A stretch of 14,255 bases of DNA from Acidimicrobiaceae bacterium (lineage in GTDB: Bacteria > Actinomycetota > Acidimicrobiia > Acidimicrobiales > Bog-793): the NCBI GenBank assembly GCA_027459565.1, contig DAIDIA010000213.1:1-14255 (forward strand), written 5' to 3'. Made by a program: the position numbers and the translations under genes. Below, one piece after another: positions 1 to 7,297 of the stretch; position 1 is the stretch's first letter, and each line of letters begins with the position of its first letter. The notes under the pieces are model-generated. The model was not told where the DNA came from and searched no databases. It saw nothing but the letters and a program-made list of their open reading frames with translations.

Positions 1-582
1 GAGGCGCTGCGCGTAGGCATCCGATCCGATTCTTGTGACTCGCGCATATCCCGTTCCCGCGATGATGATGCTGCCCGAGAGGATCTCTGCGTCTCGGTCC
101 TTGTCGATCGGCAGAGCCTCGCCGGTGAGCAGGGACTCATCGACCTGAAGGCCCGTTCCCTCGACGAGCAGGGCGTCAGCGACCACCTGGTCGCCAGGTC
201 GCAAGAGAAGGAGATCGTCGATGACAACCTCCCCAGAGGGCAGGTCGAGCGGCGCTCCGTCTCTCATGACATGAGCCACGGGTGCGCTGATGAGCGCCAA
301 CCGGTCGAGAGCTCGCTTCGAACGCAGCTCCTGGATCGTCCCGATCGCGACGTTCACCGCCAAGACGACGCCGAAGAGACCGTCCTGGACCGGTCCGACG
401 AAGGCAATGATGACCAGCAGCGCGCCGAGAATGGCATTGAACCGGGTGAACAGATTCGCGCGGAGGATCTGCGCGAGTGTTCGGCTCGGGCGCAGGGTCT
501 CCACATTGGTTTCTTTGCGTGCAACCCGCTCGCGAACGTCGTCACCGGACAGCCCCTGCGGCTGGGATTCTCGGTCCGTCAT
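1..582 (-). CDS. ctpE: CtpE-like cation-transporting P-type ATPase, N-terminal part (truncated by window edge)
   Basis: The 194 visible residues are the start of a P-type ATPase, an inner-membrane pump that moves cations using ATP. The reading frame runs open through base 1, so the catalytic D-K-T-G, the nucleotide-binding domain and later helices lie outside. Visible parts are an N-terminal L-S-x-x-x-V-x-x-R segment (11-20), the R-A-N-L-F-T-R-F-N-A-I-L-G block (41-53), two helices at about 47-62 and 65-82, and the actuator domain with D-E-S-L-L-T-G-E at 148-155. This arrangement and wording match mycobacterial CtpE (calcium uptake) better than CopA-type heavy-metal pumps, which carry N-terminal CxxC domains; none is seen here. 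The ATG at 582 has only a weak purine stretch upstream. Family assignment is firm; the transported ion is inferred from CtpE. Confidence 0.88.
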   Translation of the reverse strand, partial: MTDRESQPQGLSGDDVRERVARKETNVETLRPSRTLAQILRANLFTRFNAILGALLVIIAFVGPVQDGLFGVVLAVNVAIGTIQELRSKRALDRLALISAPVAHVMRDGAPLDLPSGEVVIDDLLLLRPGDQVVADALLVEGTGLQVDESLLTGEALPIDKDRDAEILSGSIIIAGTGYARVTRIGSDAYAQRL

Positions 583-1126
583 GATGCTTCGATTTCGTCT
601 CTCGTCACGTCTCGAAAGCGACAGAGCGAAGCGAACGGACGAAACCGCAGCCGCTGGTCTCGTGCCCAACGATCTCGTGCCCAACGATCTCGTGTTCGGC
701 GGTCCCGAGCCCGACATTCGAGCGACCCGTCGCGATGCGCGAGTGTTCGATGTTGCGCCGGGTGGGGTGACCGTGGCACGCGCATGTATCAAGCGTAGGG
801 GAGAACGTCGCGCAACCTAGACCTCGACACCGTTACCCAAAGGTCTGATCCGGCGGGCACGGACCACCCTCGATCCTCGCGATTGCCGGCGCCCTCCATC
901 GCAACCGAACGCAATGGAGCTGCAGCACTCGCGCGCAGGGTGTGGTTGCGATGGTTTTGGGACCACGACTTCAGCTTGCGAGAGTCTGGCCTCTCCCGCG
1001 CTCGCGCCTCGCGAACGTTGCGCGTATCGTCCGCGCGCCTGGCCAGTGACGTCGCCACAGGTGCGTGGCTCCGGCCCGGCGCCGCAGATGTATCCTCGCG
1101 CCTTTGAGAGAGCAAGGTGACCGGTA
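583..1126. other. Non-coding gap between aldo/keto reductase and P-type ATPase
   Basis: No convincing gene lies in these 544 bases. Open frames on both strands give Arg/Ser-rich, low-complexity translations and overlap one another. The stretch should hold the promoter of the ATPase and the end of the upstream minus-strand unit. I saw no clear -35/-10 pair, tRNA-like cloverleaf or T-tract terminator. The only structured element is a short tandem repeat at 658-694. Confidence 0.6.
658..694. repeat. Two and a half copies of a 15-bp tandem repeat
   Basis: The unit tctcgtgcccaacga occurs twice without mismatch at 658-672 and 673-687, followed by seven bases of a third copy (688-694). It sits 76-112 bases upstream of the ATPase start, in otherwise non-coding sequence. 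It could be a slipped-strand duplication or a repeated protein-binding site. Confidence 0.75.
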
Positions 1127-2071
1127 TCAGGCGATGCCGCGCGCCGCGGAGGGCGTGTCTCGCGCACCCGCGTGACATGGTGCAATGCGGTCAATCTCGC
1201 GACACAGCTCGGGGTCGAGTTTGATCGACGCGCTTCGCGCATTCGCACGCACCTGGTCCGGCCAGGTGGCACCGGTGATGATCGAGGACACTCCCGGAAC
1301 GTGGACCAGTCGGGCGAGCGCAATATCGAGCAGCGACAATCCGTGTTGTCTGCCGAGCTCGGTGAGTCGCTCGACGATGTCGAAATTCTCGTCGCTGAAT
1401 ACGGCATCTTTTCGCGCATCGGATGCGTTCGCGAGGCGCGTACCCGCTCGGGGAGCCTCGTTGCGGTGGAACTGTCCGCTGAGAAGTCCGTGATAGAGAG
1501 GGAAGTACGCGTGGAAGGCGACGTTGTTCGCCGCGCAGTAGGGAATGACGTCGAGCTCCTGTTTGCGGTTCAACAGGTTGTAGTCATTCTGGACGCTGAC
1601 AAAGCGCGCGGTGTGCGAGCTGGCAAGCGATCGCGCCGCCTCGAGATCGGCGACCGAGAAATTCGAACATCCGATCTCGCGCACGAGTCCCTCGTCGACA
1701 AGCGCTCCGAGCGCTCCGAGCGTCTCCTCGAGCGGTGCGTCGGGGTATGGGTGGTGGATCTGGTAGAGGTCGATCACCTCCATCTGCAGTCTCTTGAGGC
1801 TCGCGAGGCAGTGGTCGCGTGCGGACTCGGGCGGGCCATCGTATTTGGTGGCGACGATCGCCTCGTCGCGATGTCCGAGTAGTGCGAAACCGAGGCACTC
1901 CTCGCTGGAGCCCTCGCCATAGGAGTCGGAGGTGTCGAACAGGTTGATTCCGCATTCGAGTGCGCTCAGAACGACCTCACGGGTCTGGTCGCGCCCGAAA
2001 CGTTGGCCGAAGTTGTTGCCTCCGATTCCGATCACCGATGCGAGGAGTCCGCTGAGTGCGCGTCGTTCCAT
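1127..2071 (-). CDS. Aldo/keto reductase
   Basis: This encodes a 314-residue NADPH-dependent carbonyl reductase of the aldo/keto reductase superfamily, a cytosolic TIM barrel. The catalytic tetrad is complete: D46 and Y51 in F-D-T-S-D-S-Y-G, K76 in A-T-K-Y, and H106 in Q-I-H-H-P. The G-C-S-N-F-S segment after the middle of the barrel and the C-terminal I-I-T-G-A-T cofactor segment also fit the family. I chose ATG 2071 because M-E-R-R-A-L-S-G lines up with the usual family start and a GGGGGA lies four bases upstream. ATG 2116, four bases after the redoxin stop and behind AGG, would add 15 residues and is a real alternative. The close spacing makes it the second gene of a redoxin-reductase unit. 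The substrate is unknown. Confidence 0.92.
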   Translation of the reverse strand: MERRALSGLLASVIGIGGNNFGQRFGRDQTREVVLSALECGINLFDTSDSYGEGSSEECLGFALLGHRDEAIVATKYDGPPESARDHCLASLKRLQMEVIDLYQIHHPYPDAPLEETLGALGALVDEGLVREIGCSNFSVADLEAARSLASSHTARFVSVQNDYNLLNRKQELDVIPYCAANNVAFHAYFPLYHGLLSGQFHRNEAPRAGTRLANASDARKDAVFSDENFDIVERLTELGRQHGLSLLDIALARLVHVPGVSSIITGATWPDQVRANARSASIKLDPELCREIDRIAPCHAGARDTPSAARGIA

Positions 2072-2120
2072 TGATCCCCCAGTGTCCGTACTGGTCGAGA
2101 TGCCACCGTGGGCCATCGTG

Positions 2121-2594
2121 CTACCTGCTTCGCCGTCGTCTGACGATGTCAATGACGTCGTCGGGGAAGAGGCGCCCAATCGGTCCGGATGCGTACACGC
2201 AGAGCTCGATCGTCCCATCCGGACGCAGGAGGAAGTTCGACGATTCCAGTGATCGGTGGGTGTCATTGGTGTAGCTCCTGAGGAGCGCGCTGGCGTCTTC
2301 GACATCGACGCCATAGCCGACGGGAAATTCGATTCCGTTCCGGGCAACGGTCTCGTGTGCATGTGCAGCGTCGTCGGTCGAGAACGCGACGACGCCGATC
2401 CCCTCGCGAACGAGCTGCGCTAAAGCCTGTTGGAAGAGCGAGAGCTGGGCGTTGCAGCGCGTGCACCACGAGCCGCGGTACGCGAGCACCACACCGTAGG
2501 TGCCCTCGAGCACATCGGGCAGGACAAGGAGTTCGCCTCCGACGCCTTGCATCTCGATCGTCGGAAAGCGCGACCCGTTCGCCAGACCTGCCAT
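2121..2594 (-). CDS. Redoxin-family (AhpC/TSA-like) thiol protein
   Basis: This is a 157-residue thioredoxin-fold protein of the AhpC/TSA peroxiredoxin-like group, probably a cytosolic thiol peroxidase or disulfide reductase. The active site reads Y-R-G-S-W-C-T-R-C-N-A-Q-L, with C44 and C47 giving a CxxC. In related Prx-like proteins the first Cys attacks the substrate. No signal peptide or membrane segment is present, which argues against a secreted TlpA-type protein. The C-terminal L-R-P-D-G-T-I-E strand is typical of the fold. The start at 2594 has GGGGGGA just upstream. Longer in-frame extensions run into the divergent intergenic region and look non-coding. It probably shares a transcript with the aldo/keto reductase downstream. 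The choice between peroxidase and reductase is open. Confidence 0.88.
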   Translation of the reverse strand: MAGLANGSRFPTIEMQGVGGELLVLPDVLEGTYGVVLAYRGSWCTRCNAQLSLFQQALAQLVREGIGVVAFSTDDAAHAHETVARNGIEFPVGYGVDVEDASALLRSYTNDTHRSLESSNFLLRPDGTIELCVYASGPIGRLFPDDVIDIVRRRRSR

Positions 2595-2716
2595 TTCGTC
2601 CCCCCGGTGCCGTATTGATGTCGCCTTCAGTTTGCTTGGCCCCTGGCGCATCGACTCCCTCGCATCATGGTCGAAGGGGAACCGATTTTCCAGCCCCATT
2701 GACCTCGGCCGAATCA

Positions 2717-2776
2717 CCACCGGCGGGGGTGACCAGCGCCACGCAGGGCGCCGTCTGACTGTCGGGCCACCGGCGG
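2717..2776. promoter_or_regulatory. Candidate operator pair: 10-bp near-palindrome repeated 50 bp apart
   Basis: The near-palindrome CCACCGGCGG occurs at 2717-2726 and again, identically, at 2767-2776, inside the 234-base divergent gap between the redoxin and cupin genes. Paired identical boxes between divergent units can bind a shared regulator. The motif is GC-rich, so chance recurrence in this genome is possible. Confidence 0.3.
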
Positions 2777-2828
2777 AAGTCGGTCGTATGTCTAATCTGG
2801 GCACACCGGAGAATTCGTGGAGGGCACC

Positions 2829-3245
2829 ATGGCGAACGACAGAGCAGAGGACCCGGGAACCCAGGGGCTCAGGCACACGCGCAAAGACCAACTCACCGAG
2901 GAGACCTCGCAGACTCCAGGAATGCGACGGTTCGCGGCGATCTCTGGCGCGCGTTCGTCATCGTCACAGATCTGGATGGGGGAGAGCCACGTGGCCGGCG
3001 GGTTGGTCTCGGGGAATCACCACCATGGGGCCTCGGAGACCGGCATCTACGTCGTAGCGGGCAATCCGGTGTTCGTGTTCCGGATTGATGGCGAGGAGCG
3101 TCGGATCGAGACCCGGCCCGGGGATTACGTCTACGTTCCTCCGTTCGTTGCGCACCGCGAGGAGAACCCAGATACAGATGAGGCGGTCGTCGTGCTCGCG
3201 CGGTCGACCCAGGAGGCGATCGTCGTCAACCTCGACCGACTCTGA
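2829..3245 (+). CDS. Small single-domain cupin, metal-binding
   Basis: This is a 138-residue single-cupin protein. Cupin motif 1 supplies H64, H66 and E70 (N-H-H-H-G-A-S-E), and motif 2 supplies H109 (P-P-F-V-A-H-R-E-E-N), so all four usual metal ligands are present. The P-G-D-Y-V-Y-V-P turn before motif 2 is also typical. Such proteins may be dioxygenases, isomerases, decarboxylases or sensors; the sequence does not decide between them. The ATG at 2829 follows GGAGGG by four bases. A GTG at 2817 is in frame, but the Shine-Dalgarno lies after it, so it is rejected. A -10-like TAATCT (2793-2798) without a good -35 lies upstream. It precedes the ThDP enzyme by 102 bases on the same strand and may act in the same pathway. 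Confidence 0.88.
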   Translation: MANDRAEDPGTQGLRHTRKDQLTEETSQTPGMRRFAAISGARSSSSQIWMGESHVAGGLVSGNHHHGASETGIYVVAGNPVFVFRIDGEERRIETRPGDYVYVPPFVAHREENPDTDEAVVVLARSTQEAIVVNLDRL

Positions 3246-3260
3246 TGCGCAATTGCACAT
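3245..3260. promoter_or_regulatory. 16-bp imperfect palindrome, candidate operator upstream of the ThDP gene
   Basis: ATGCGCAATTGCACAT is self-complementary except for one base pair, with a perfect GCAATTGC core. It overlaps the last base of the cupin stop codon and lies 34 bases before the TTGACT of the candidate ThDP-gene promoter. AT-centred palindromes of this size are typical of dimeric repressors or activators. No regulator gene is in the window. Confidence 0.4.
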
Positions 3261-3294
3261 TGTCGACGATGGGTCATCGGGGTCGCATCGAGGT

Positions 3295-3323
3295 TTGACT
3301 TCGATGTCTTTTGCCGATAGAGA
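3295..3323 (+). promoter_or_regulatory. Candidate sigma70-type promoter of the ThDP enzyme gene
   Basis: TTGACT (3295-3300) is followed 17 bases later by TAGAGA (3318-3323), 24 bases before the ATG at 3348. The -35 matches consensus at five of six positions; the -10 is weak. It would let the ThDP and amidohydrolase genes be expressed separately from the cupin. Confidence 0.45.
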
Positions 3324-3347
3324 TGGGGAATACTTTCGGGGGGAACG

Positions 3348-5141
3348 ATGAGCAACGCGGGATCGGCATCGGGCGCGCACGGTGATGGCGAGGTTGAGCC
3401 ACTGAGATACGGATCCGACCTCGCGACCGATGTCATCCGGCGCCTTGGAGTCCGCTACATGACGATCAATCCCGGAGCGTCATTTCGCGGCCTGCACGAC
3501 TCGATCGTGAACTTCCGTGCCGGCGACTCCGCGGAGGGCGACCCGGAGCTCATCGAATGCGTACATGAGGAGATCGCGGTTGCGGCCGCCCATGGGTACG
3601 CGAAGGCGAGCGGAAAGATCATGGCCGTTGGCATCCACAACGTGGTCGGCCTCCAGCACGCCAGCATGGCGATCTTCAACGCGTGGACCGACCGCGTGCC
3701 GATGCTCATGATCGGCGGCGGGGGACCCATGGACGCCGAACTCCGTCGCCCGACGGACTGGACCCATACGGCGCTCGTGCAGGGAAACCTCGTCCGGGAC
3801 TTCGTGAAGTGGGATGATCAGCCCTCGAGTCCGATCGGCATGGTCGAGTCCATCGTCCGCGGCTACCACCTGAGCGCGTCGAAGCCCCAGGGACCGGTCT
3901 ACGTCTGCCTCGACAGCGGGCTCCAGGAGCGAGAGCTCCCCGAGAGCGTCGCGAGGCAGACCTTCGACCTCGCGGGCGGTGCTCCGGCGACCGCGCCGGC
4001 TCCCGATCGCGTCGCACTCGCGATGGTCGCGGACCTGATCAGAGGTGCCGAGTTCCCGGTGCTGATGATGGGATCCGGAGGCGACGAGCCCGAGGCATTC
4101 CGGGCGCTTCACGAACTCGCGAACCGCTGGGCGATCGCGGTCGTCGATGTCGGGAACCGGCTGAACATCGCCACCAGCGATCCGATGAACCTCTCAGGCG
4201 AGACGAAGCAGGCACTCCGGCGTGCCGATGTCATCGTTGCGGTCGATGTGCGCGACATCGTGGGGTCGGTCTCGGAGAACGACCGCACGAACCGGACCAC
4301 TGTCTCCTTCTTGTCTCGCGACGCGCGGGTCCTCTCAATCGGATTGAGCGACTTCGTCGCGCGCGGCTTCAGCACCGACTATCAGGGCCTGTATCCCTGC
4401 GAGATGACGATCGCCGGTGATCCGTCGACGGCGCTTATTGCCCTTGATGAGCTTCTCGGAACGGCGCCCGACCGACTCACAGGGCGCCGCGCGGAGATCG
4501 CCTCCTGGCATGAGCGGCTGCGACTTTCGACAAGGGAGATCGTGGAGGCGGAGTGGACACAGACTCCGATCGCCTGGTCCGCGTTGATCGAGGCGCTGCG
4601 CATCGTGCTGGCAGACGAGAACTTCATGATCGCCAACGGCGATGGCAACCGATCCTGGATACGCCGGATCCTCGATCTCAAAGAGCCCCGCCAGTCGATC
4701 GGCGGGAGCTCGGGTGGTGGACTCGGATATGGCATCGGGGCGACAATCGGAGCCTGTCTCGCGCATCGCGGCACGGACAAGATCGTTGTTGACGTGCAGT
4801 CCGACGGTGACTTCATGATGGCCTCGGGTGCGCTCTGGACATTTGCGCGCTATCGACTGCCCGCGTTGATCCTGATGGTCAACAACGCCTCGTTCTACAA
4901 CAGCGAGGATCACGCGGTCCAACTTGCAAAGGCAAGGAACCGTGACGAAAAGCGCGCGGGTATCGGAACCCAGATCACCGATCCCGACATCGACTTCGCC
5001 CAGATGGCCGAGAGTATGGGCGTGACGGGAATCGGACCGGTCAGCACCAGTTCGGAGCTTGTGGAGGCGTTGCAGAGGGCCCTTGCGATCGTCAAGGGAG
5101 GTCGCCCCGTGCTCGTCGACGCAAGGACGCAGGCTCGCTAG
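3348..5141 (+). CDS. Thiamine-diphosphate-dependent enzyme, acetolactate synthase/benzoylformate decarboxylase superfamily
   Basis: This 597-residue protein has the three-domain layout of the POX/ALS ThDP superfamily. The N-terminal PYR domain holds the catalytic Glu (E74 in V-H-E-E, nine residues before G-Y-A) and a G-L-Q-H...N-A-W-T-D-R-V-P segment. The middle domain is roughly 205-335. The C-terminal PP domain has a glycine-rich G-S-S-G-G-G-L-G-Y stretch and the Mg-ThDP motif S-D-G-D-F (485-489) with N512-N513 26 residues on. The usual motif is G-D-G, so S485 replaces the first Gly. Length fits the family. Such enzymes make or break C-C bonds next to a carbonyl. It is not clearly a biosynthetic IlvB: no small subunit or ilvC is adjacent, and amidohydrolase and cupin genes flank it. 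GGGGGGAA lies just before the ATG. The substrate is unknown. Confidence 0.9.
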   Translation: MSNAGSASGAHGDGEVEPLRYGSDLATDVIRRLGVRYMTINPGASFRGLHDSIVNFRAGDSAEGDPELIECVHEEIAVAAAHGYAKASGKIMAVGIHNVVGLQHASMAIFNAWTDRVPMLMIGGGGPMDAELRRPTDWTHTALVQGNLVRDFVKWDDQPSSPIGMVESIVRGYHLSASKPQGPVYVCLDSGLQERELPESVARQTFDLAGGAPATAPAPDRVALAMVADLIRGAEFPVLMMGSGGDEPEAFRALHELANRWAIAVVDVGNRLNIATSDPMNLSGETKQALRRADVIVAVDVRDIVGSVSENDRTNRTTVSFLSRDARVLSIGLSDFVARGFSTDYQGLYPCEMTIAGDPSTALIALDELLGTAPDRLTGRRAEIASWHERLRLSTREIVEAEWTQTPIAWSALIEALRIVLADENFMIANGDGNRSWIRRILDLKEPRQSIGGSSGGGLGYGIGATIGACLAHRGTDKIVVDVQSDGDFMMASGALWTFARYRLPALILMVNNASFYNSEDHAVQLAKARNRDEKRAGIGTQITDPDIDFAQMAESMGVTGIGPVSTSSELVEALQRALAIVKGGRPVLVDARTQAR

Positions 5142-5203
5142 GTTCCTCTGGCGACCTGATGATCCCGAGTTCGGGCAGGGATTCACAGAAACGAGGTGCA
5201 CCG

Positions 5204-6244
5204 ATGACATTTATCGATTCCGACACCCACGTCGATGAATGTGATGAGACGTGGTCATACATCCCGGCCAGCCAGCGTGATCTGGCACCTCGGACGATCG
5301 AGTTCGCCGAGGAGGAGATCCCGAGTTTCCTCCCCGCGGGTTACCACCGGTTCTGGTGCATCGACGGACGACTCGCTCCGCGTCGCCATCGCTCCGATGA
5401 GCGCACCGGCACGACGCTCGAGACCCGTGAACTCAAAGACGTCAGTGCGCGCATCCGCGACATGGACGCTCTCGGTGTCGCCGTCCAGGTTGTCTATCCG
5501 ACCTTATTCCTCCACGAGCCCTCGCTCCGGCCCGACGTCACGGCCATGTTGCACCGGAGCTACAACCGCTGGATCGCCGAGCGGTGCGCGGATTCTGGCG
5601 GGCGTCTGCGATGGGTCGCGATGGTGCCTTACATCGATGCGCAGACGGCACTCGAGGAGATCGCGTTCGCGAGCGAGAACGGTGCGGTGGGGATCTTCAA
5701 GCTGGGGATCGAGGCGAACGGTCGCGGGGCAGGCGATCCGTTCTTCTTTGGCGCGTACCGGGCCGCAGCCGAACGTGATCTTGCACTGTGTCTCCATCAG
5801 GGCACGGCGTGGGCTCCGGTGAACAAGTTCCTCTCGCCCTTCACCCAGGGCAACAGTGGAGAGACGCCGGTCTACGAGGCCTTCGCACAGCTGCTCCGAG
5901 CGAGACGAGAGGGCCGCCTCCCTGTCGGGCTGCGGGTCGGCTTCATCGAGGCAGGATCGGCGTGGGTGCCACACCTCCTTGGAGCAAACGGAGCCGGTGG
6001 CCCAGACGCGCAGGCGCTCGCCGAGCTCGACTTCTACGTGACCTGTGACGTCGCCGAGGACATCGCGTCGGTGCTGCGTTCGGTCGGCGAGGATCATCAC
6101 CTGATCGTCGGCACGGACTACACCCACGGTGACCGCTACTCGGTGATGAATGCCCACGCGGCGGTACTCGGGCGAGCGGATCTCGAGGGGGACACGGCCT
6201 CGCGGATCGTCAGCGATAACGCACACGCGCTCTACCGGCTCTGA
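5204..6244 (+). CDS. ACMSD-type amidohydrolase (metal-dependent decarboxylase/hydrolase) 1
   Basis: This is a 346-residue amidohydrolase-superfamily TIM barrel of the ACMSD branch, whose known members decarboxylate or hydrate aromatic or muconate-type acids (ACMSD, LigW, gamma-resorcylate decarboxylase). The start reads I-D-S-D-T-H-V-D-E, so the usual first-strand H-x-H is D7-x-H9. Other candidate metal or active-site residues are H198 (L-C-L-H-Q-G), E249 (F-I-E-A-G) and D305 (V-G-T-D-Y). D-x-H variants are common in one actinobacterial and proteobacterial subgroup. ATG 5204 is preceded by GAGGTG at good spacing; the in-frame ATG at 5159 lacks a ribosome site and is rejected. It starts 62 bases after the ThDP gene with no visible terminator between, so co-transcription is likely. 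Reaction and substrate are not known. Confidence 0.88.
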   Translation: MTFIDSDTHVDECDETWSYIPASQRDLAPRTIEFAEEEIPSFLPAGYHRFWCIDGRLAPRRHRSDERTGTTLETRELKDVSARIRDMDALGVAVQVVYPTLFLHEPSLRPDVTAMLHRSYNRWIAERCADSGGRLRWVAMVPYIDAQTALEEIAFASENGAVGIFKLGIEANGRGAGDPFFFGAYRAAAERDLALCLHQGTAWAPVNKFLSPFTQGNSGETPVYEAFAQLLRARREGRLPVGLRVGFIEAGSAWVPHLLGANGAGGPDAQALAELDFYVTCDVAEDIASVLRSVGEDHHLIVGTDYTHGDRYSVMNAHAAVLGRADLEGDTASRIVSDNAHALYRL

Positions 6245-6382
6245 CGCGACCCGCCCGAGGCGTTCGACGAGCTCCCCGGGGTCGCTGGCGAGTCGTCGGT
6301 TCTGTGGCGCGTGGACCCTGGTCCGATCAGGGAGCGACAATGGAGGCATCACCGAGCGCGCCACGGAGGGTTCTTGAATACG

Positions 6383-7240
6383 ATGACCGAACCCTCCCAT
6401 GAGTCTGGCCGGTGGCTCTCGGACGCGCCGATGTCCGACGAACTCCGTGTGATTGTCATGAGTGGGTTCTCGCTCCTGCTCGCGGGCGCGAACGTGATCA
6501 TGCAGCTCTCGAGGCTCCCGATCGGACGGGGCGTCGTCGAGAGTCGCGTCGAGAGCGGCGCATTGACGCGACATCCGCTCAAGCGGACGCGCACGACGCT
6601 TGCCTACATCATGATCGCGCTCTTTGGATCCGATCACGAGCGCGAGGTTCTGCGTGGAGAGGTCAATCGTCAACACCGGGAGGTGTTCTCCACTGACTCA
6701 GGTCGCGTCGCCTACCGCGCCACCGACCCCGGTCTCCAGCTCTGGGTCGGCGCCTGCATGTACCGGGGGTTCGAGGAGGCAACGCGGCTTTTCTATGGCG
6801 AGCAGAGCGAGGACCTCCTCGATGAGATGTACCGTCACAGCGCGCGGTTCGTCACGACGCTCCAGGTTCCCTCGCGTGACTGGCCGGTCGACCGCGCCGC
6901 CTTCGCCCGCTACTGGGACGAGGAGCTCGCGAGGATCGAGACCGACGAGGAGACCCGTGCATACCTCATCGCACTCGCCGGGCTCGGGTTCCTTCCGCGC
7001 CCCGTGGTATTCGTGCTCGGACCGCTTCATCGCCTCTTGACGACTGGGTTCCTCGATCCCGTGTTCCGGGACGAGCTCGGCCTTCCCTGGTCCACCACGC
7101 GCGAGCACGCCTTCACGGCACTGGTGCGACTCCTTGTCAAGATCAACGGTGTGTTGCCCCGGATGATCCGAGAGTTCCCGTGGAACCTCGTGCTGTGGGA
7201 GACGCGCCGACGCATCCAACGCGGTCGTCCGATCGTCTAG
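6383..7240 (+). CDS. DUF2236 (MpaB/latex-clearing-like) oxygenase-family protein
   Basis: This 285-residue, mostly helical protein fits DUF2236, the family that includes fungal MpaB and rubber oxygenase Lcp, in which a b-type haem activates oxygen. Family-like features are the Arg/Thr segment R-T-R-T-T (68-72), V-N-R-Q-H-R-E-V with H98, the Y-R-A-T-D-P...L-W-V block (111-122), A-R-Y-W-D (175-179), and the C-terminal G-L-P-W-S-T-T-R. Many relatives have L-W-V-H where this protein has L-W-V-G (G123), so one conserved His is missing. No Sec or Tat signal is evident. ATG 6383 lies 12 bases after GGAGGG; an in-frame TTG at 6374 is closer to it and could be the true start. It is 138 bases from the amidohydrolase, so its place in that transcript is uncertain. 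Confidence 0.78.
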   Translation: MTEPSHESGRWLSDAPMSDELRVIVMSGFSLLLAGANVIMQLSRLPIGRGVVESRVESGALTRHPLKRTRTTLAYIMIALFGSDHEREVLRGEVNRQHREVFSTDSGRVAYRATDPGLQLWVGACMYRGFEEATRLFYGEQSEDLLDEMYRHSARFVTTLQVPSRDWPVDRAAFARYWDEELARIETDEETRAYLIALAGLGFLPRPVVFVLGPLHRLLTTGFLDPVFRDELGLPWSTTREHAFTALVRLLVKINGVLPRMIREFPWNLVLWETRRRIQRGRPIV

Positions 7241-7285
7241 AAGCCACCACGCTCGGATCGTCGTCTCCCTGATTCGATCGTTTCC

Positions 7286-7291
7286 TATGCT
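7286..7291 (+). promoter_or_regulatory. Candidate -10 element for a leaderless transcript
   Basis: TATGCT ends six bases before the ATG at 7298 and fits the TANNNT pattern. Transcription would start at or next to the start codon. No Shine-Dalgarno precedes this ATG, which fits leaderless translation, common in actinobacteria. No good -35 is visible. Confidence 0.4.
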
Positions 7292-7297
7292 TCGTCC

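Noticed and set aside
579..785. 68-codon minus-strand frame whose TGA overlaps the ATPase ATG
   Set aside because: The product is Arg-rich and dominated by the 15-bp repeat (RDRWA units), with no domain and no good ribosome site; the ATGA overlap is probably chance.
789..1419. Long minus- and plus-strand frames across the gap and the end of the aldo/keto reductase gene
   Set aside because: They are Arg/Ser-rich, overlap each other and the clear reductase frame, and show no recognisable motif; high GC makes such frames common.
1702..1719. Nine-base tandem repeat gcgctccga
   Set aside because: It lies inside the reductase gene and simply encodes an L-G-A-L-G-A run in a helix.
2072..2362. N-terminal extension of the aldo/keto reductase to 2362
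   Set aside because: It runs through the redoxin coding sequence in another frame and has low-complexity Ser/Thr/Arg content; the enzyme fold begins at 2071, or at most 2116.
5504..6676. 390-codon minus-strand frame opposite the first amidohydrolase and DUF2236 gene
   Set aside because: It spans two real genes and the gap between them, and its product is charged and lacks known motifs.
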